Assembly: GCA_021604005.1 (NCBI GenBank) | Contig: BQIV01000001.1 | Location: 62,001 to 126,000, forward strand | From: Nitrospirales bacterium | GTDB lineage: Bacteria; Nitrospirota; Nitrospiria; Nitrospirales; UBA8639 | Direction of reading: 5' to 3' | DNA: 64,000 nucleotides | Notes under the pieces: model-generated | Database searches by the model: none | Seen by the model: the letters and a program-made list of their open reading frames with translations, nothing else | Told to the model about the DNA's origin: nothing | In this document: piece after piece, positions 52,388-61,070 of the stretch | Position numbering within the stretch: the stretch's first letter is position 1 | Layout of the letters: every line of letters starts with the position of its first letter | Position numbers and translations under genes: made by a program

Positions 52388-52861
52388 TTAAACGAGGAGA
52401 ATTGGAGGAGCCCGAGGGGAACGTGTTGGGGGTAAACTCGAAAGTGGCGTTTTAGCGGGAGACCTATCAATTCGGGAAACAAGAGAGAAGAACGGTGTCT
52501 CAGCTTCACAAGTAACAATACCAGCACTCGTGGAATCCGACACACAACTTTCAAGAATCGGATCGATCGACGCATTGAGAACAGAAAAGCTGTAAGTCGA
52601 GTGCTCAAGTCCATGCGGAAGGTGGGTTGAGGAGTCAGGAGTTCCAAAGGGTTCCCCTGGGGAGAAAGAATCATGATGATGTTGATGATCCTCGTAGGCA
52701 CAAATGGGTGCGCTGGATAACAGGGTGTGGTAGGTTCCACCATGAACGTGACCCACCATCCCATGAGCGTGATCGGCTTCTGGATGGATGTGAACTAAGG
52801 GTAAGGAGGCAACCCAAAGTACCAACCATGCTCGGAGAAATATGTTAGGCATTTCTTTCAC
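52388..52861 (-). CDS. Histidine-rich exported protein before czcC
   Basis: A 157-residue protein (start 52861 or 52852) with a short hydrophobic leader (FLRAWLVLWVASLPLVHI). The mature part begins HIHPEADHAHGMVGHVHGG and has a second cluster YEDHQHHHD. The C-terminal half is serine/proline-rich. Similar His-rich proteins are known next to RND metal pumps; a periplasmic zinc or cobalt buffer is likely but not shown. About 210 bases separate it from czcC. Confidence 0.65.
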   Translation of the reverse strand: MKEMPNIFLRAWLVLWVASLPLVHIHPEADHAHGMVGHVHGGTYHTLLSSAPICAYEDHQHHHDSFSPGEPFGTPDSSTHLPHGLEHSTYSFSVLNASIDPILESCVSDSTSAGIVTCEAETPFFSLVSRIDRSPAKTPLSSLPPTRSPRAPPILLV

Positions 52862-52985
52862 CCAATATTCCCTACTTCTATCTCATCGGTTTCACCGACT
52901 CAGTAATTTAGACTACCACAAATCGTTGAAAAACACACACACAAAAATCAACAAGAATGGTTGAATGTTTGTGGGATCTACCCAA

Positions 52986-53165
52986 TCATAACTTGCCCAA
53001 CTCTCCTGTAAGAATTTTTCCTACTAATGTGTCCCAGGCTGCTTTATTTAACGTCGTAAGATTACCTTCTTCCCCGATTAAAACTTCCTCTGAACTTTGG
53101 TTGAGAACAACCTCAGGACATGCTCCACATGCTGGACATAATGAAACTCGCTTTGATTCACTCAT
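52986..53165 (-). CDS. 59-residue CPACGACP protein coupled to MerR
   Basis: A short frame of 59 residues. Its ATG overlaps the stop of the MerR gene (ATGA), and GGAGGG lies eight bases upstream, so translation is well supported. The N-terminus MSESKRVSLCPACGACPEVV holds three cysteines in a CxxCxxC pattern that could bind a metal; the rest (LNKAAWDTLVGKILTGELGK) is helical and soluble. No family recognised. Position suggests a metal chaperone or an accessory of the regulator. Confidence 0.7.
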   Translation of the reverse strand: MSESKRVSLCPACGACPEVVLNQSSEEVLIGEEGNLTTLNKAAWDTLVGKILTGELGKL

Positions 53166-53590
53166 CTTTCGACCCTCCGTTTTTTAGGTTGACGCTGAAT
53201 TTTTGGACAGATAGCTGACCCGCTGGGTTTGAAATCTGGCGGACACTTCTGACTCATGGCTTCCACAAGCTTTTTTTCGATCCCTCTCAAGTCAGCAATT
53301 TTTTGACGAAGTTCCTGAAGTCTTTGTTTGAGTGTGCGTTGAACATGGCCGCAGGGACAACTCCCTCGGTCGGCCAGATCTAAGATTGATTTAATTTCAT
53401 TAAGGCTGAGACCGAACATTTGGGCTTTCTTAATAAACGCAAGCCGGTCAATGACGGAACCTCCATAAGTCCGATACCCTGCGGACGTGCGTATTGCCCG
53501 AGAAAGCAATCCCAGCTCCTCATAGTACCGGATGGTTTTAACCGGCACCTCCGCCTGTTTGGCAATGGTTCCTATGAACAGCATCTTCAT
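53162..53590 (-). CDS. MerR-family metal regulator, copy 2
   Basis: A 142-residue MerR protein from the ATG at 53590. The DNA-binding part is IGTIAKQAEVPVKTIRYYEE and LGLLSRAIRTSAGYRTYG. The metal part has ADRGSCPCGHVQRTLKQRL and, nearer the end, SQKCPPDF and SAICPKIQ cysteines, a pattern of lead/cadmium/zinc-type sensors. Its start lies eight bases after the -10 box, so a leaderless message is likely. The paralogue at 56971 is about 70% identical. Confidence 0.85.
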   Translation of the reverse strand: MKMLFIGTIAKQAEVPVKTIRYYEELGLLSRAIRTSAGYRTYGGSVIDRLAFIKKAQMFGLSLNEIKSILDLADRGSCPCGHVQRTLKQRLQELRQKIADLRGIEKKLVEAMSQKCPPDFKPSGSAICPKIQRQPKKRRVER

Positions 53591-53597
53591 GATACCT

Positions 53598-53629
53598 AGT
53601 ATAAACTCTCCAGTTAAGGGGAGAGTCAA
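53598..53629 (-). promoter_or_regulatory. MerR-type promoter, copy 2
   Basis: On the minus strand TTGACT (53624-53629) and TATACT (53598-53603) are 20 bases apart. ACTCTCC and GGAGAGT form a 7-base-pair dyad across the spacer, the stretched promoter/operator of the MerR family. Confidence 0.85.
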
Positions 53630-53866
53630 GGGTGATTTTCTGTGGATGGGTTTCTTCCAGTTGCTTCTGTCACGACATCAGACGAAAGGATCAGCGGCGC
53701 AGATGCGCAAGTCTAGAATAACCAAGCGAAACCGAAGGAAGTAAGAGATCCGATCAGTCGAAACTTACGTGTGAAGGCGATTCCGCGAAGGAGCATCGTA
53801 CCGACAAGAGTCCTCTCGTGCTTCCCGGAATCGATGCCGTTCATCGCGATAGTTCCGCCTCATCTT

Positions 53867-56272
53867 CTATGCTTCCAAGGCCGTAAACCCTATTTGACTA
53901 ATCACGTCTTTGAGGCGTTCGGCTGGAACTATCGCAGGCTCATAGGTCACTTGAACGTGTTTTTGAGCCATCTTGGGTTTCACCTCGCGGACCCCGGGGA
54001 TCGCTTGCAGGCTCTGCTGAATCTTTGTCGCGCACCCCTCGCAAACCATGTTCGGAATTAGGAATTCCCGTTCTGCCAGGGGGGCATGGTCCGATACGGT
54101 CTCGCGCTCCAGCTTCATCCATCGGAGTCTGAGCGTATTCAGCAGAATGGCAAAAATGCTTACGACCATAAACAGGATTGCAAACAGAGGGGTCACATAT
54201 CCCAGCGCCGCGAAAAGCATTCCTATAATGTTGAAGAGGACTGCGACGACGACGTTCCCAGTGAGCGTCTGGTAACTGGCTTTGCCCAACGTGAAGGCGT
54301 TCAGGACGTCATCTGGTCGGTCGCCGACCAGAATGACGCCGGCCGATTCAATCGCGACATCCGTTCCGGCCCCGATCGCGATGCCGACATCCGCTTGCGC
54401 CAAAGCAGGGGCATCGTTAATCCCGTCGCCGACCATCGCGACCTTCCGGCCCTCGCGTTGCAGGGCTTCAATGGCCGCAACTTTCTGTGGTGGGAGTAAT
54501 TCTCCTCGGACTTCATGGACGCCAAGTGTCTTGCCAATGGCTTCCGCCACACGGTTGGCATCACCCGTCAGCATGATGGTTCTGAACCCCTGCTCGCCGA
54601 GCTTCTCGATCAGCCGTGCGGTGCCTGGCCGAGGCGTATCTTGCAGGGCCATCAGTCCCAGCAGCATGCCTTCGCGAACTATCACGACCACTGTTTTTCC
54701 TTCACCATGGAGCCTGTCAATCTGGACGCGGACTTCTTGCGCGAGTTTCACGCCGAACTGCTCAATAAATGAGGGCTTACCGGCGAGCACCTCCGTGCCT
54801 TGGACCGTCCCTGATACGCCTTTGCCTGGCCACGCGCGAAACTGCTCGACCACAGCGGTGTTGACCCCTTCCCGCTCCACAAAGAAGCGGATGGCCTGAC
54901 CCAGTGGATGTTCGGAGGATGCCTCCACCGTCCCCGCCACCTTCAACAGTTCCGTGCGATCCGTACCAATCGGGACCAGATCCGTCACGGTCGGCCGCCC
55001 ATAGGTGAGCGTCCCCGTCTTGTCGAAGACCACCGTATTCACGATCGACAATCCATGGAACACCTCGCTGGCTTTGACCAACAGACCAATGGCAATGCCT
55101 TTGCCGCTGGCAATCGCAGCCAACATAGGCGTCGTGATTCCCAGTGCGCAGGGATAGCCCATAATGACTGTCGTCAGCAGGACCAGGGTAGCCTTGGTAT
55201 AGTCCCCGGTTCCAAAAGCCCAAATGGCGAATGCCAACCCGGCGACGAGAAAGACCACCGGCCCGTAGTAGTTCATGAGCCGATCGGCAAGGAGTTCGAT
55301 CGGTGGCTTGCGCTCGGCGATTTGGGTCATCAGCCGGACGATTTGGTTGAGGAAGGTTTCGGCGCCGACTTTGGTCACCCGCACGCTGAGCCGCCCATCC
55401 AAATTCAGGGTCCCGCCGATGACCTTGGCCCCGACCTCTTTCGTTGAGGGGATAGACTCGCCTGTGAAGCTGGATTCATCGACGCTGGCCATCCCCTCGA
55501 TGACCTCGCCATCCAGCGGAATCTGTTCCCCCGGCCGGATCTCCACGATCTCGCCAACACCCACGTCACTGGTCAGCGCCTCGATAAGCTGCTCACCTCG
55601 GCGCACCCGGGCCTTCGGAGGTTGCAGTGAGAGCAGGCGCCGGACCGCCTCGGAGGCCTTCTTGCGCACATCAAGCTTGAAGAACCCAAAGAACAGATGC
55701 AGCGCCATTAACCACCCCGCCACGGGCAGGAAGTTCGGCCAGTGCGGATCGACTAGTGACACGCTACCGACGATGAACGAGCCCCAGGCTGCGGCAGAAA
55801 GGAGTACGTTCGCGTTAATCACACGCTGGCGGATAGCGAGCAGCGTCTTCCGCAGGATGGGGAAGCCCACCCACAACAGCATAATGGCCGCCACCCCAAA
55901 GCTGAACAAAGCCCGTGGGAACGCCGGTAAGCTGAAGAGATTGAATGGATCCACGATCAGATCGAGTAGGGCGAGGGCCATGCCGATCCGGCCCCGCTGC
56001 TTGATCACTGAGAAGATCCCTTCATCCGTGGCGTATTGCTGCGCCGTGGTCGACGACACGTTGTAGCCGAGTTTTTCGACTGCAGTCGTCAATTCCGCTC
56101 GGTTGATCTTCGTGGTATCCGCTTCCACCAACACAATCCCGTGGACCAAATTGACGAGCACACTCTTAACGCCGGGATAGCGCTTGAGCGCTCGCTCAAT
56201 GCTCATCGTACAGAACGAGCACATCATCCCGGAGACTTTCATCTGAATGGTAGCGAGGGTATCCTGTGCCAT
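53867..56272 (-). CDS. P1B-type metal ATPase with YPC motif and two HMA domains
   Basis: An 801-residue ATPase from the ATG at 56272 (GGAGG five bases before; an ATG at 56284 also exists). It has an N-terminal HMA domain (VSGMMCSFCTMSIERAL), eight membrane helices, ESSFTGESIPSTKE, FDKTGTLTYGRP, SSEHPLGQ and MVGDGINDAPALAQ, and unusually a second HMA domain at the C-terminus (IPNMVCEGCATKIQQSLQAI). The membrane metal motif is YPC (VIMGYPCALGITTP, about residues 373-375) where copper and zinc pumps have CPC. It is in an operon with a MerR regulator and a CcdA-like protein. Copper or a related soft metal is likely, but the motif leaves the substrate open. Confidence 0.88.
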   Translation of the reverse strand: MAQDTLATIQMKVSGMMCSFCTMSIERALKRYPGVKSVLVNLVHGIVLVEADTTKINRAELTTAVEKLGYNVSSTTAQQYATDEGIFSVIKQRGRIGMALALLDLIVDPFNLFSLPAFPRALFSFGVAAIMLLWVGFPILRKTLLAIRQRVINANVLLSAAAWGSFIVGSVSLVDPHWPNFLPVAGWLMALHLFFGFFKLDVRKKASEAVRRLLSLQPPKARVRRGEQLIEALTSDVGVGEIVEIRPGEQIPLDGEVIEGMASVDESSFTGESIPSTKEVGAKVIGGTLNLDGRLSVRVTKVGAETFLNQIVRLMTQIAERKPPIELLADRLMNYYGPVVFLVAGLAFAIWAFGTGDYTKATLVLLTTVIMGYPCALGITTPMLAAIASGKGIAIGLLVKASEVFHGLSIVNTVVFDKTGTLTYGRPTVTDLVPIGTDRTELLKVAGTVEASSEHPLGQAIRFFVEREGVNTAVVEQFRAWPGKGVSGTVQGTEVLAGKPSFIEQFGVKLAQEVRVQIDRLHGEGKTVVVIVREGMLLGLMALQDTPRPGTARLIEKLGEQGFRTIMLTGDANRVAEAIGKTLGVHEVRGELLPPQKVAAIEALQREGRKVAMVGDGINDAPALAQADVGIAIGAGTDVAIESAGVILVGDRPDDVLNAFTLGKASYQTLTGNVVVAVLFNIIGMLFAALGYVTPLFAILFMVVSIFAILLNTLRLRWMKLERETVSDHAPLAEREFLIPNMVCEGCATKIQQSLQAIPGVREVKPKMAQKHVQVTYEPAIVPAERLKDVISQIGFTALEA

Positions 56273-56284
56273 GCGAGCCTCCAT

Positions 56285-56974
56285 TTAGTAGTTGAGTTGC
56301 ATAAAAATCCAAACGTAATAACCCGTGAGCACCAGGAGAAGACCGCTCGTGGTGACTCGAATCGCGCGGGACCACGACGGCTGACAGCGCCATCGCATCG
56401 CCGCGCCCGAACACAACCCCAACAGCAGGAACGGGAGACCCCGACCCAAGCCATACCCCAATGCTAACAGTGCGCCATAGGCCGGCCGGTGTTCGGCGGC
56501 AGCAATGGTAAGGACAAGGAGCAAGGAAACGGCCGGTGTCCCCAGACTGAAGACGAGTCCATAGACGAAAGCACCTAGAAGCCCGGGCTGCCGCAACACT
56601 GTCAGCTCGGGCAGCGTCAGGGACGGCCCCACGAGCACCATGAGGGCGGCCACGAACGCCAGCGCCGCCATGATAAGCATCCACCACTGGCCAACGGCCT
56701 GGGTGGCAATGAGTCCCAAGAGACCTGCGACTGTCCCGAGCGCGGTCAGGCTAAGGACGAGGCCAGCAAAGAAGGCCATGGCAATCGGGAGGCCGCGGCC
56801 ACGGATTCGACTTTCTGCAGTACCGACCACCCCAGCGACCCCGAGCCCGACCGGCAGCGTGAAGGGACAAATGGCACTGCTGAGCAGGCCAGCCACTAAG
56901 GCGATGCCGATGACCAGCCAAGATCCATGAAGGAGCATGTCTGCATAGCTAGTGAGAAATTCTTCGACGATCAT
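56285..56974 (-). CDS. CcdA/DsbD-like membrane protein
   Basis: A 229-residue membrane protein from the ATG overlapping the MerR stop (ATGA); the frame is open upstream inside merR. Six helices, with the CcdA pattern GIALVAGLLSSAICPFTLPV and a second half with GLVFSLGTPAVSLLLVLTI. CcdA-type proteins carry electrons across the membrane through a cysteine pair; only one such cysteine (ICP) is obvious in the first half, so metal transport or support of the ATPase is an alternative. It is followed after 12 bases by the YPC-type ATPase. Confidence 0.75.
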   Translation of the reverse strand: MIVEEFLTSYADMLLHGSWLVIGIALVAGLLSSAICPFTLPVGLGVAGVVGTAESRIRGRGLPIAMAFFAGLVLSLTALGTVAGLLGLIATQAVGQWWMLIMAALAFVAALMVLVGPSLTLPELTVLRQPGLLGAFVYGLVFSLGTPAVSLLLVLTIAAAEHRPAYGALLALGYGLGRGLPFLLLGLCSGAAMRWRCQPSWSRAIRVTTSGLLLVLTGYYVWIFMQLNY

Positions 56975-57387
56975 CTTTTTCTGGGTTTCCGTTGGATTTT
57001 TGGGCAAACGGCTGAACAGCTGGGCCTGAAATCCGTTGGGCATTTCTGACGCATCGCACCCACAAGCTTTTTTTCGAGCTCTTGTAAATCGGCAATCTTT
57101 TGACGTAGTCCTTGAAGACTTTGCTTGAGTGTGCGTTGAACATGGCCGCAGGGACAACTCCCCCGGTCGGCCAGATTCAAGATAGATTGAATGTCCTTAA
57201 GTGTGAGACCAAGGGTTTGGGCTTTCTTAATGAATTGCAGACGATCAATGACAGATAACGCATAAGTCCGATACCCTGCAGACGTTCGTATTGGCTTAGG
57301 AAGCAGTCCCACCTCCTCATAATACCGAATGGTTTTTATGGGCACCCCAGCTTGTTTGGCGATGTTTCCGATTAACAAAGGTTTCAT
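56971..57387 (-). CDS. MerR-family metal regulator, copy 3
   Basis: A 138-residue MerR from the ATG at 57387: IGNIAKQAGVPIKTIRYYEE, VGLLPKPIRTSAGYRTYA, then ADRGSCPCGHVQRTLKQSL and the C-terminal cysteines RQKCPTDF, RPSCSAVCPK. It is close to the copy at 53162. First gene of the merR-ccdA-ATPase operon, it lies eight bases after its own -10 box. Confidence 0.85.
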   Translation of the reverse strand: MKPLLIGNIAKQAGVPIKTIRYYEEVGLLPKPIRTSAGYRTYALSVIDRLQFIKKAQTLGLTLKDIQSILNLADRGSCPCGHVQRTLKQSLQGLRQKIADLQELEKKLVGAMRQKCPTDFRPSCSAVCPKIQRKPRKR

Positions 57388-57394
57388 ACTCACC

Positions 57395-57426
57395 ACTATA
57401 AACCCTCCATCTAAGTGGAGAGTCAA
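57395..57426 (-). promoter_or_regulatory. MerR-type promoter, copy 3
   Basis: Minus strand TTGACT (57421-57426), a 20-base spacer and TATAGT (57395-57400). The dyad ACTCTCC/GGAGGGT in the spacer resembles that at 53598-53629, so the two regulators may bind each other's sites. Confidence 0.85.
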
Positions 57427-57587
57427 GAGGTGTGATAAAAATTGAGAGGAACAAACAAGAACAAATTAGTGAAGCCGTTTTTTATTCTTACCTGTGGACA
57501 CGTCGCCGTAAACACGAAAATGGAGCCGGCGATTGTCTTCGGGTCTTACTTGCCGAAAAAAGTATGCAGGAATATAATGAAGTCGAT

Positions 57588-57947
57588 ATGGCAAGCTCTC
57601 GTAAAATATTAGTGGTCTTTCTTATTGGACTCTTTCTCTCGTTCAGCTTCAATGCCTATGCCTGTTTGGTTCCGATATATAGCGGCATGAAGGTCAGCGA
57701 GGGGAGTGATTGTTCCAAGCCGGGAGAAGAGCCGGCGTCTCAATTCTGTAAAGGGTTTAAATCCCTGGCGGTCCAGTCCGGACCGGATGTTTCCTCTTTA
57801 GGCCTTTCTCATTTCGTGCATTCCGGAAGCACCGCATCCAACCTTGCCGCGCCAGTGACAACCAGTCAGTTTCTCACGATACCTGCAGGGGGACATCTTG
57901 TGCCCTCGAGGGATATCCTTGTCCTGATTTCTGTTTTTCGTATTTGA
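57588..57947 (+). CDS. 119-residue exported protein, family A copy 2
   Basis: The protein has 119 residues from the ATG at 57588; the frame is open upstream to 57432. Signal peptide ILVVFLIGLFLSFSFNAYA, then CLVPIYSG, SDCSKPGEEPASQFCKGFKS and the C-terminal ILVLISVFRI. It is the paralogue of the gene at 46061, with the same length and the same cysteine positions at both ends. It precedes the copper-type tolC-cusB-cusA operon and is divergent from the MerR gene. Confidence 0.75.
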   Translation: MASSRKILVVFLIGLFLSFSFNAYACLVPIYSGMKVSEGSDCSKPGEEPASQFCKGFKSLAVQSGPDVSSLGLSHFVHSGSTASNLAAPVTTSQFLTIPAGGHLVPSRDILVLISVFRI

Positions 57948-58003
57948 TACCTGCCCTGCCTTTTCTTTTTCCACGTTATTTTCTGATTGACAACATCACG
58001 AGC

Positions 58004-58032
58004 CAATCTTTCTGTTGTGACAGAAAAGATTG
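58004..58032 (+). terminator. Hairpin before the copper efflux operon
   Basis: CAATCTTTCTG (58004-58014) pairs with CAGAAAAGATTG (58021-58032), with one bulged base and a six-base loop. It lies 57 bases after the exported-protein gene and may end its transcript, or be part of the leader of the next operon. Confidence 0.45.
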
Positions 58033-58101
58033 TCGAACCTGGGTTCCCTCCTTCCCCTATGACTAAGGGGCCAGGGCATTCGGTTCGGTCTGGAGAATAC
58101 T

Positions 58102-59376
58102 ATGAAACCAGTACCAAGACTAGGTCGGACAACGGTTGTCCTTAGCTTTGTTTGGGTTGGAGCAATTGGGTTTGCGATGGCCGAAGGACCTGGACGACAA
58201 AAAACGATTTTAGAATTGCAACCACTGATTCAAGAAGCGCTTCAGAACAATCCCGAGGTGGCCGCCGCTCGAGAGCAGGTTCAGGGCATGAAAGAACGGG
58301 TACCTCAAGCCGGGGTATTAGAGGATCCAGAAGTGTATATCCGGCTGTGGAATACACCCGAATCTTTGAATGTTACCAAAACAGACACCACCATTTACGG
58401 ATTAGCCCAGCGTTTTCCGGTTCCCGGCTTGTTGTCCCAACAAGAAGCCGTGGCCATCCATGAAGCGAAGCAAGCGGAACAACGATTGGCTGCCAAAATC
58501 CTGGAGATCACCTCATCCGTCACGGTGACCTACTATGAATTGTTTTATGCTCATTCGGCGCTTGCGGTCCATCATGAACAAGTCACGTTGCTGAAGCAGT
58601 TTTTTGAAATCGCCAATGCCAAATTTAAAGTCGGGAAAGGCACCCAGGTGGACGTCTTAAGGGCGCAGGTCGAGCTGTCAAAACTCTTTCAGCACCTTCC
58701 AATTCTCGAGCAGCGCCAAGAGACAGCCCAGGCTCACTTGAATACGCTTCTCGATCGCGCACCCCTTACTCCACTCGGCATTCCACGTAAGCCGGATAAT
58801 CCACCCTTGACCTATTCGCTCGATGCCCTCCAGGAAGAAGCGCTGCAGGTGCGGCCTGAACTGCAAGAGGCGGGTTTGGCCGTGGCCCAGTATCAATCAG
58901 CCACCAAACTGGCCCGGTTGCGCTTCTTTCCCCATCTTCGGGTCGAACTGCAGCGCTGGCAGAATTATCAGGCAGACGATGGATTCGGGGGCAATGTCAC
59001 GCTCAACATTCCATTTTCGTTCTGGACCAAATCCAAGTACGACGCGGGGGTTCGTGAAGCTGCCGCACAGGTGGCCGGAGCCCGGGCCAGAAAAAGAACC
59101 CTCGAAAATTTGACGCGGTTTCAGATTAAGGATTTAGTGGCGCAAATTCAGGCGACAGAGCAAGTCATCTATCTCTTTTCCACGACGGTGCTTCCGCAAG
59201 CGAAGCAAACGCTTCAGGCGGCGAATGCCGGTTATCGCACGGATCGATCGGATTTTTTGGACTTAATTGATGCCGAGCGGGCCTTGCTGAGCTATCAACT
59301 TGATTACTTTCGTGCACTCGCGGATCGGGAACAACAAATAGCCCAACTCGAACAGGTGGTCGGCAAAGACCTTTAA
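58102..59376 (+). CDS. cusC: TolC-family outer-membrane channel of the Cus-type pump
   Basis: A 424-residue channel with a signal peptide (GRTTVVLSFVWVGAIGFAMA), LQPLIQEALQNNPEVAAARE as first repeat and LDALQEEALQVRPELQEAGL as second. A central VTYYELFYAHSALAVHHEQV coiled coil and the AKFKVGKGTQVDVLRAQVEL motif are typical. It works with the cusB and cusA products that follow after 13 and 10 bases. Confidence 0.85.
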   Translation: MKPVPRLGRTTVVLSFVWVGAIGFAMAEGPGRQKTILELQPLIQEALQNNPEVAAAREQVQGMKERVPQAGVLEDPEVYIRLWNTPESLNVTKTDTTIYGLAQRFPVPGLLSQQEAVAIHEAKQAEQRLAAKILEITSSVTVTYYELFYAHSALAVHHEQVTLLKQFFEIANAKFKVGKGTQVDVLRAQVELSKLFQHLPILEQRQETAQAHLNTLLDRAPLTPLGIPRKPDNPPLTYSLDALQEEALQVRPELQEAGLAVAQYQSATKLARLRFFPHLRVELQRWQNYQADDGFGGNVTLNIPFSFWTKSKYDAGVREAAAQVAGARARKRTLENLTRFQIKDLVAQIQATEQVIYLFSTTVLPQAKQTLQAANAGYRTDRSDFLDLIDAERALLSYQLDYFRALADREQQIAQLEQVVGKDL

Positions 59377-59389
59377 CGGGAGGCAGGAA

Positions 59390-61060
59390 ATGCGAAATAT
59401 CACTTCACGACAATACCGCTGGATGATAGTGGGAACGGTTATCGGAATTTTAGTCATTGTCATTTTTGTGTTTCAAGAAACCATGTGGAACACCGTCCAA
59501 CCATTGATCGCGAAATTTACAGACAAAGACGGTCACACAGAATCATCCATGGATAACAAAGGAAACATGAACAAGTCTTCTTCCCCGGAAATAGGAACGG
59601 GTCAAGCCTATGCCATGGTGACACCGGCGCGCCAACAACTCATTGGCGTCAAAACGGCCATCGTTGAGAAGCAGCCACTCCAAACCGTTATCCGAGCGGT
59701 TGGACGGGTGGCGTATGACGAGCAACGCATCACCCATGTCAATCTCCGCATGGCGGGATGGGTGGAGGATCTCTTTGTCGACTACACCGGCGAACTCGTC
59801 CGAAAAGACCAGCCATTGTTCACGCTCTACAGTCAGGAACTCGTAGCCACTCAAGAGGAATATCTCCTGGCATTACGCGCGAGTGAAGGTATTCAGGATA
59901 CCCCCTTGGTGGAAGTGCGGGAGCAAGCGAAACAACTGGTCGAGGCAGCTCGCGACCGGCTTCGCCTTTGGACGATTACGGACAAGCAAATCCAAGAATT
60001 GGCTCGGCGGGGGACACCGCAAACGTATGTGACGATCTACTCGCCGGCAACCGGATTTGTGGTGGACAAGAAAGTGTTTAAGGGCATGTATGTCAAACCT
60101 GAAATGACCATCTACTCCATTGCCGATCTTTCGACGGTCTGGGTGCTGGCGGACGTTTTTGAATATGAAATGCCGTTTATTGAAATCGGCCAATCGGGAA
60201 CGCTGACGCTTGATGCCTATCCCGACGAAACGTTTCACGGAAAGATTACCTACATCTATCCTTACTTGAGCCCGCAAACCCGTACCGTCAGGGTACGTCT
60301 GGTGTTTCAGAATCCCAGTCTGCGACTGAAGCCTGACATGTATGGAACGGTGCGCATTCAGGTGAATCGCGGAAAGACTCTGACCGTCGCGGAGGAAGCC
60401 GTCCTCGATTCCGGAACACGGAAAGTGGTGTTTGTGGCGCGGGGCGAAGGCATGTTTGAACCGCGCGAGGTGACGTTGGGTCCCAAGGTCGGAGCCTTTT
60501 ATGAAGTGGTCGAGGGTCTTCAACCAGGCGAGCGAATTGTGACATCAGGTACTTTCCTTCTCGATTCGGAAAGCAAGTTGATGGCCAGCACGAATATGAT
60601 GGGGTCCCTCGGCATGGGCGGTGTCAAAATGGAGCAAGCGCAAATGGGCCAGATGGATATGGGGGGCATGGATATGGGTGCAATGGGGCAGGATAAGAAT
60701 ATGTCACAAATGGAGACAGATGCCACAAAGAAAAAGACAGCCGGTGGACTCACGCTGGTCTTGTCCACGGATCCAACGCCCGCACGCATGGGAGATAACC
60801 GAGTTCATGTGACGATAACTGACGACAACAAGCCGGTCTCCGACGCCAACGTCCTATTAACCTATACCATGCCAATGCCGGGCATGATTCCCTCCATGGT
60901 TCCTATGGTGCCTGGGAAGCCGGGAGTCTATGACGCCAATGTCAATCTCGGCATGGCCGGACAATGGGATCTCACGATTGCCATTCAACGTCCGGGACAA
61001 CCGGAAGTGAAAGAAACTGTCTCAGTTATAGCCGGCGCGGGCAAGATGTCCGGGATGTGA
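59390..61060 (+). CDS. cusB: CusB-type RND adaptor with methionine-rich region and C-terminal FixH-like domain
   Basis: A 556-residue adaptor with an N-terminal membrane anchor (WMIVGTVIGILVIVIFVF), the CusB-type VNLRMAGWVEDLFVDYTGEL, RKDQPLFTLYSQELVATQEE and PATGFVVDKKVFKGMYVKPE. From about residue 400 a methionine-rich linker (GMGGVKMEQAQMGQMDMGGM) is followed by a YtkA/FixH-like beta domain (about 460-550: VHVTITDDNKPVSDANVLLT). Methionine clusters bind Cu(I)/Ag(I), supporting copper or silver export. The extra C-terminal domain is not in E. coli CusB. Confidence 0.88.
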   Translation: MRNITSRQYRWMIVGTVIGILVIVIFVFQETMWNTVQPLIAKFTDKDGHTESSMDNKGNMNKSSSPEIGTGQAYAMVTPARQQLIGVKTAIVEKQPLQTVIRAVGRVAYDEQRITHVNLRMAGWVEDLFVDYTGELVRKDQPLFTLYSQELVATQEEYLLALRASEGIQDTPLVEVREQAKQLVEAARDRLRLWTITDKQIQELARRGTPQTYVTIYSPATGFVVDKKVFKGMYVKPEMTIYSIADLSTVWVLADVFEYEMPFIEIGQSGTLTLDAYPDETFHGKITYIYPYLSPQTRTVRVRLVFQNPSLRLKPDMYGTVRIQVNRGKTLTVAEEAVLDSGTRKVVFVARGEGMFEPREVTLGPKVGAFYEVVEGLQPGERIVTSGTFLLDSESKLMASTNMMGSLGMGGVKMEQAQMGQMDMGGMDMGAMGQDKNMSQMETDATKKKTAGGLTLVLSTDPTPARMGDNRVHVTITDDNKPVSDANVLLTYTMPMPGMIPSMVPMVPGKPGVYDANVNLGMAGQWDLTIAIQRPGQPEVKETVSVIAGAGKMSGM

Positions 61061-61070
61061 GTGTTTCACT

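Noticed and set aside
54282-54899. 205-codon open frame on the plus strand
   Set aside because: It is antisense to the YPC-type ATPase, with a composition (rich in S, T, P, R) typical of the reverse of a GC-rich gene.
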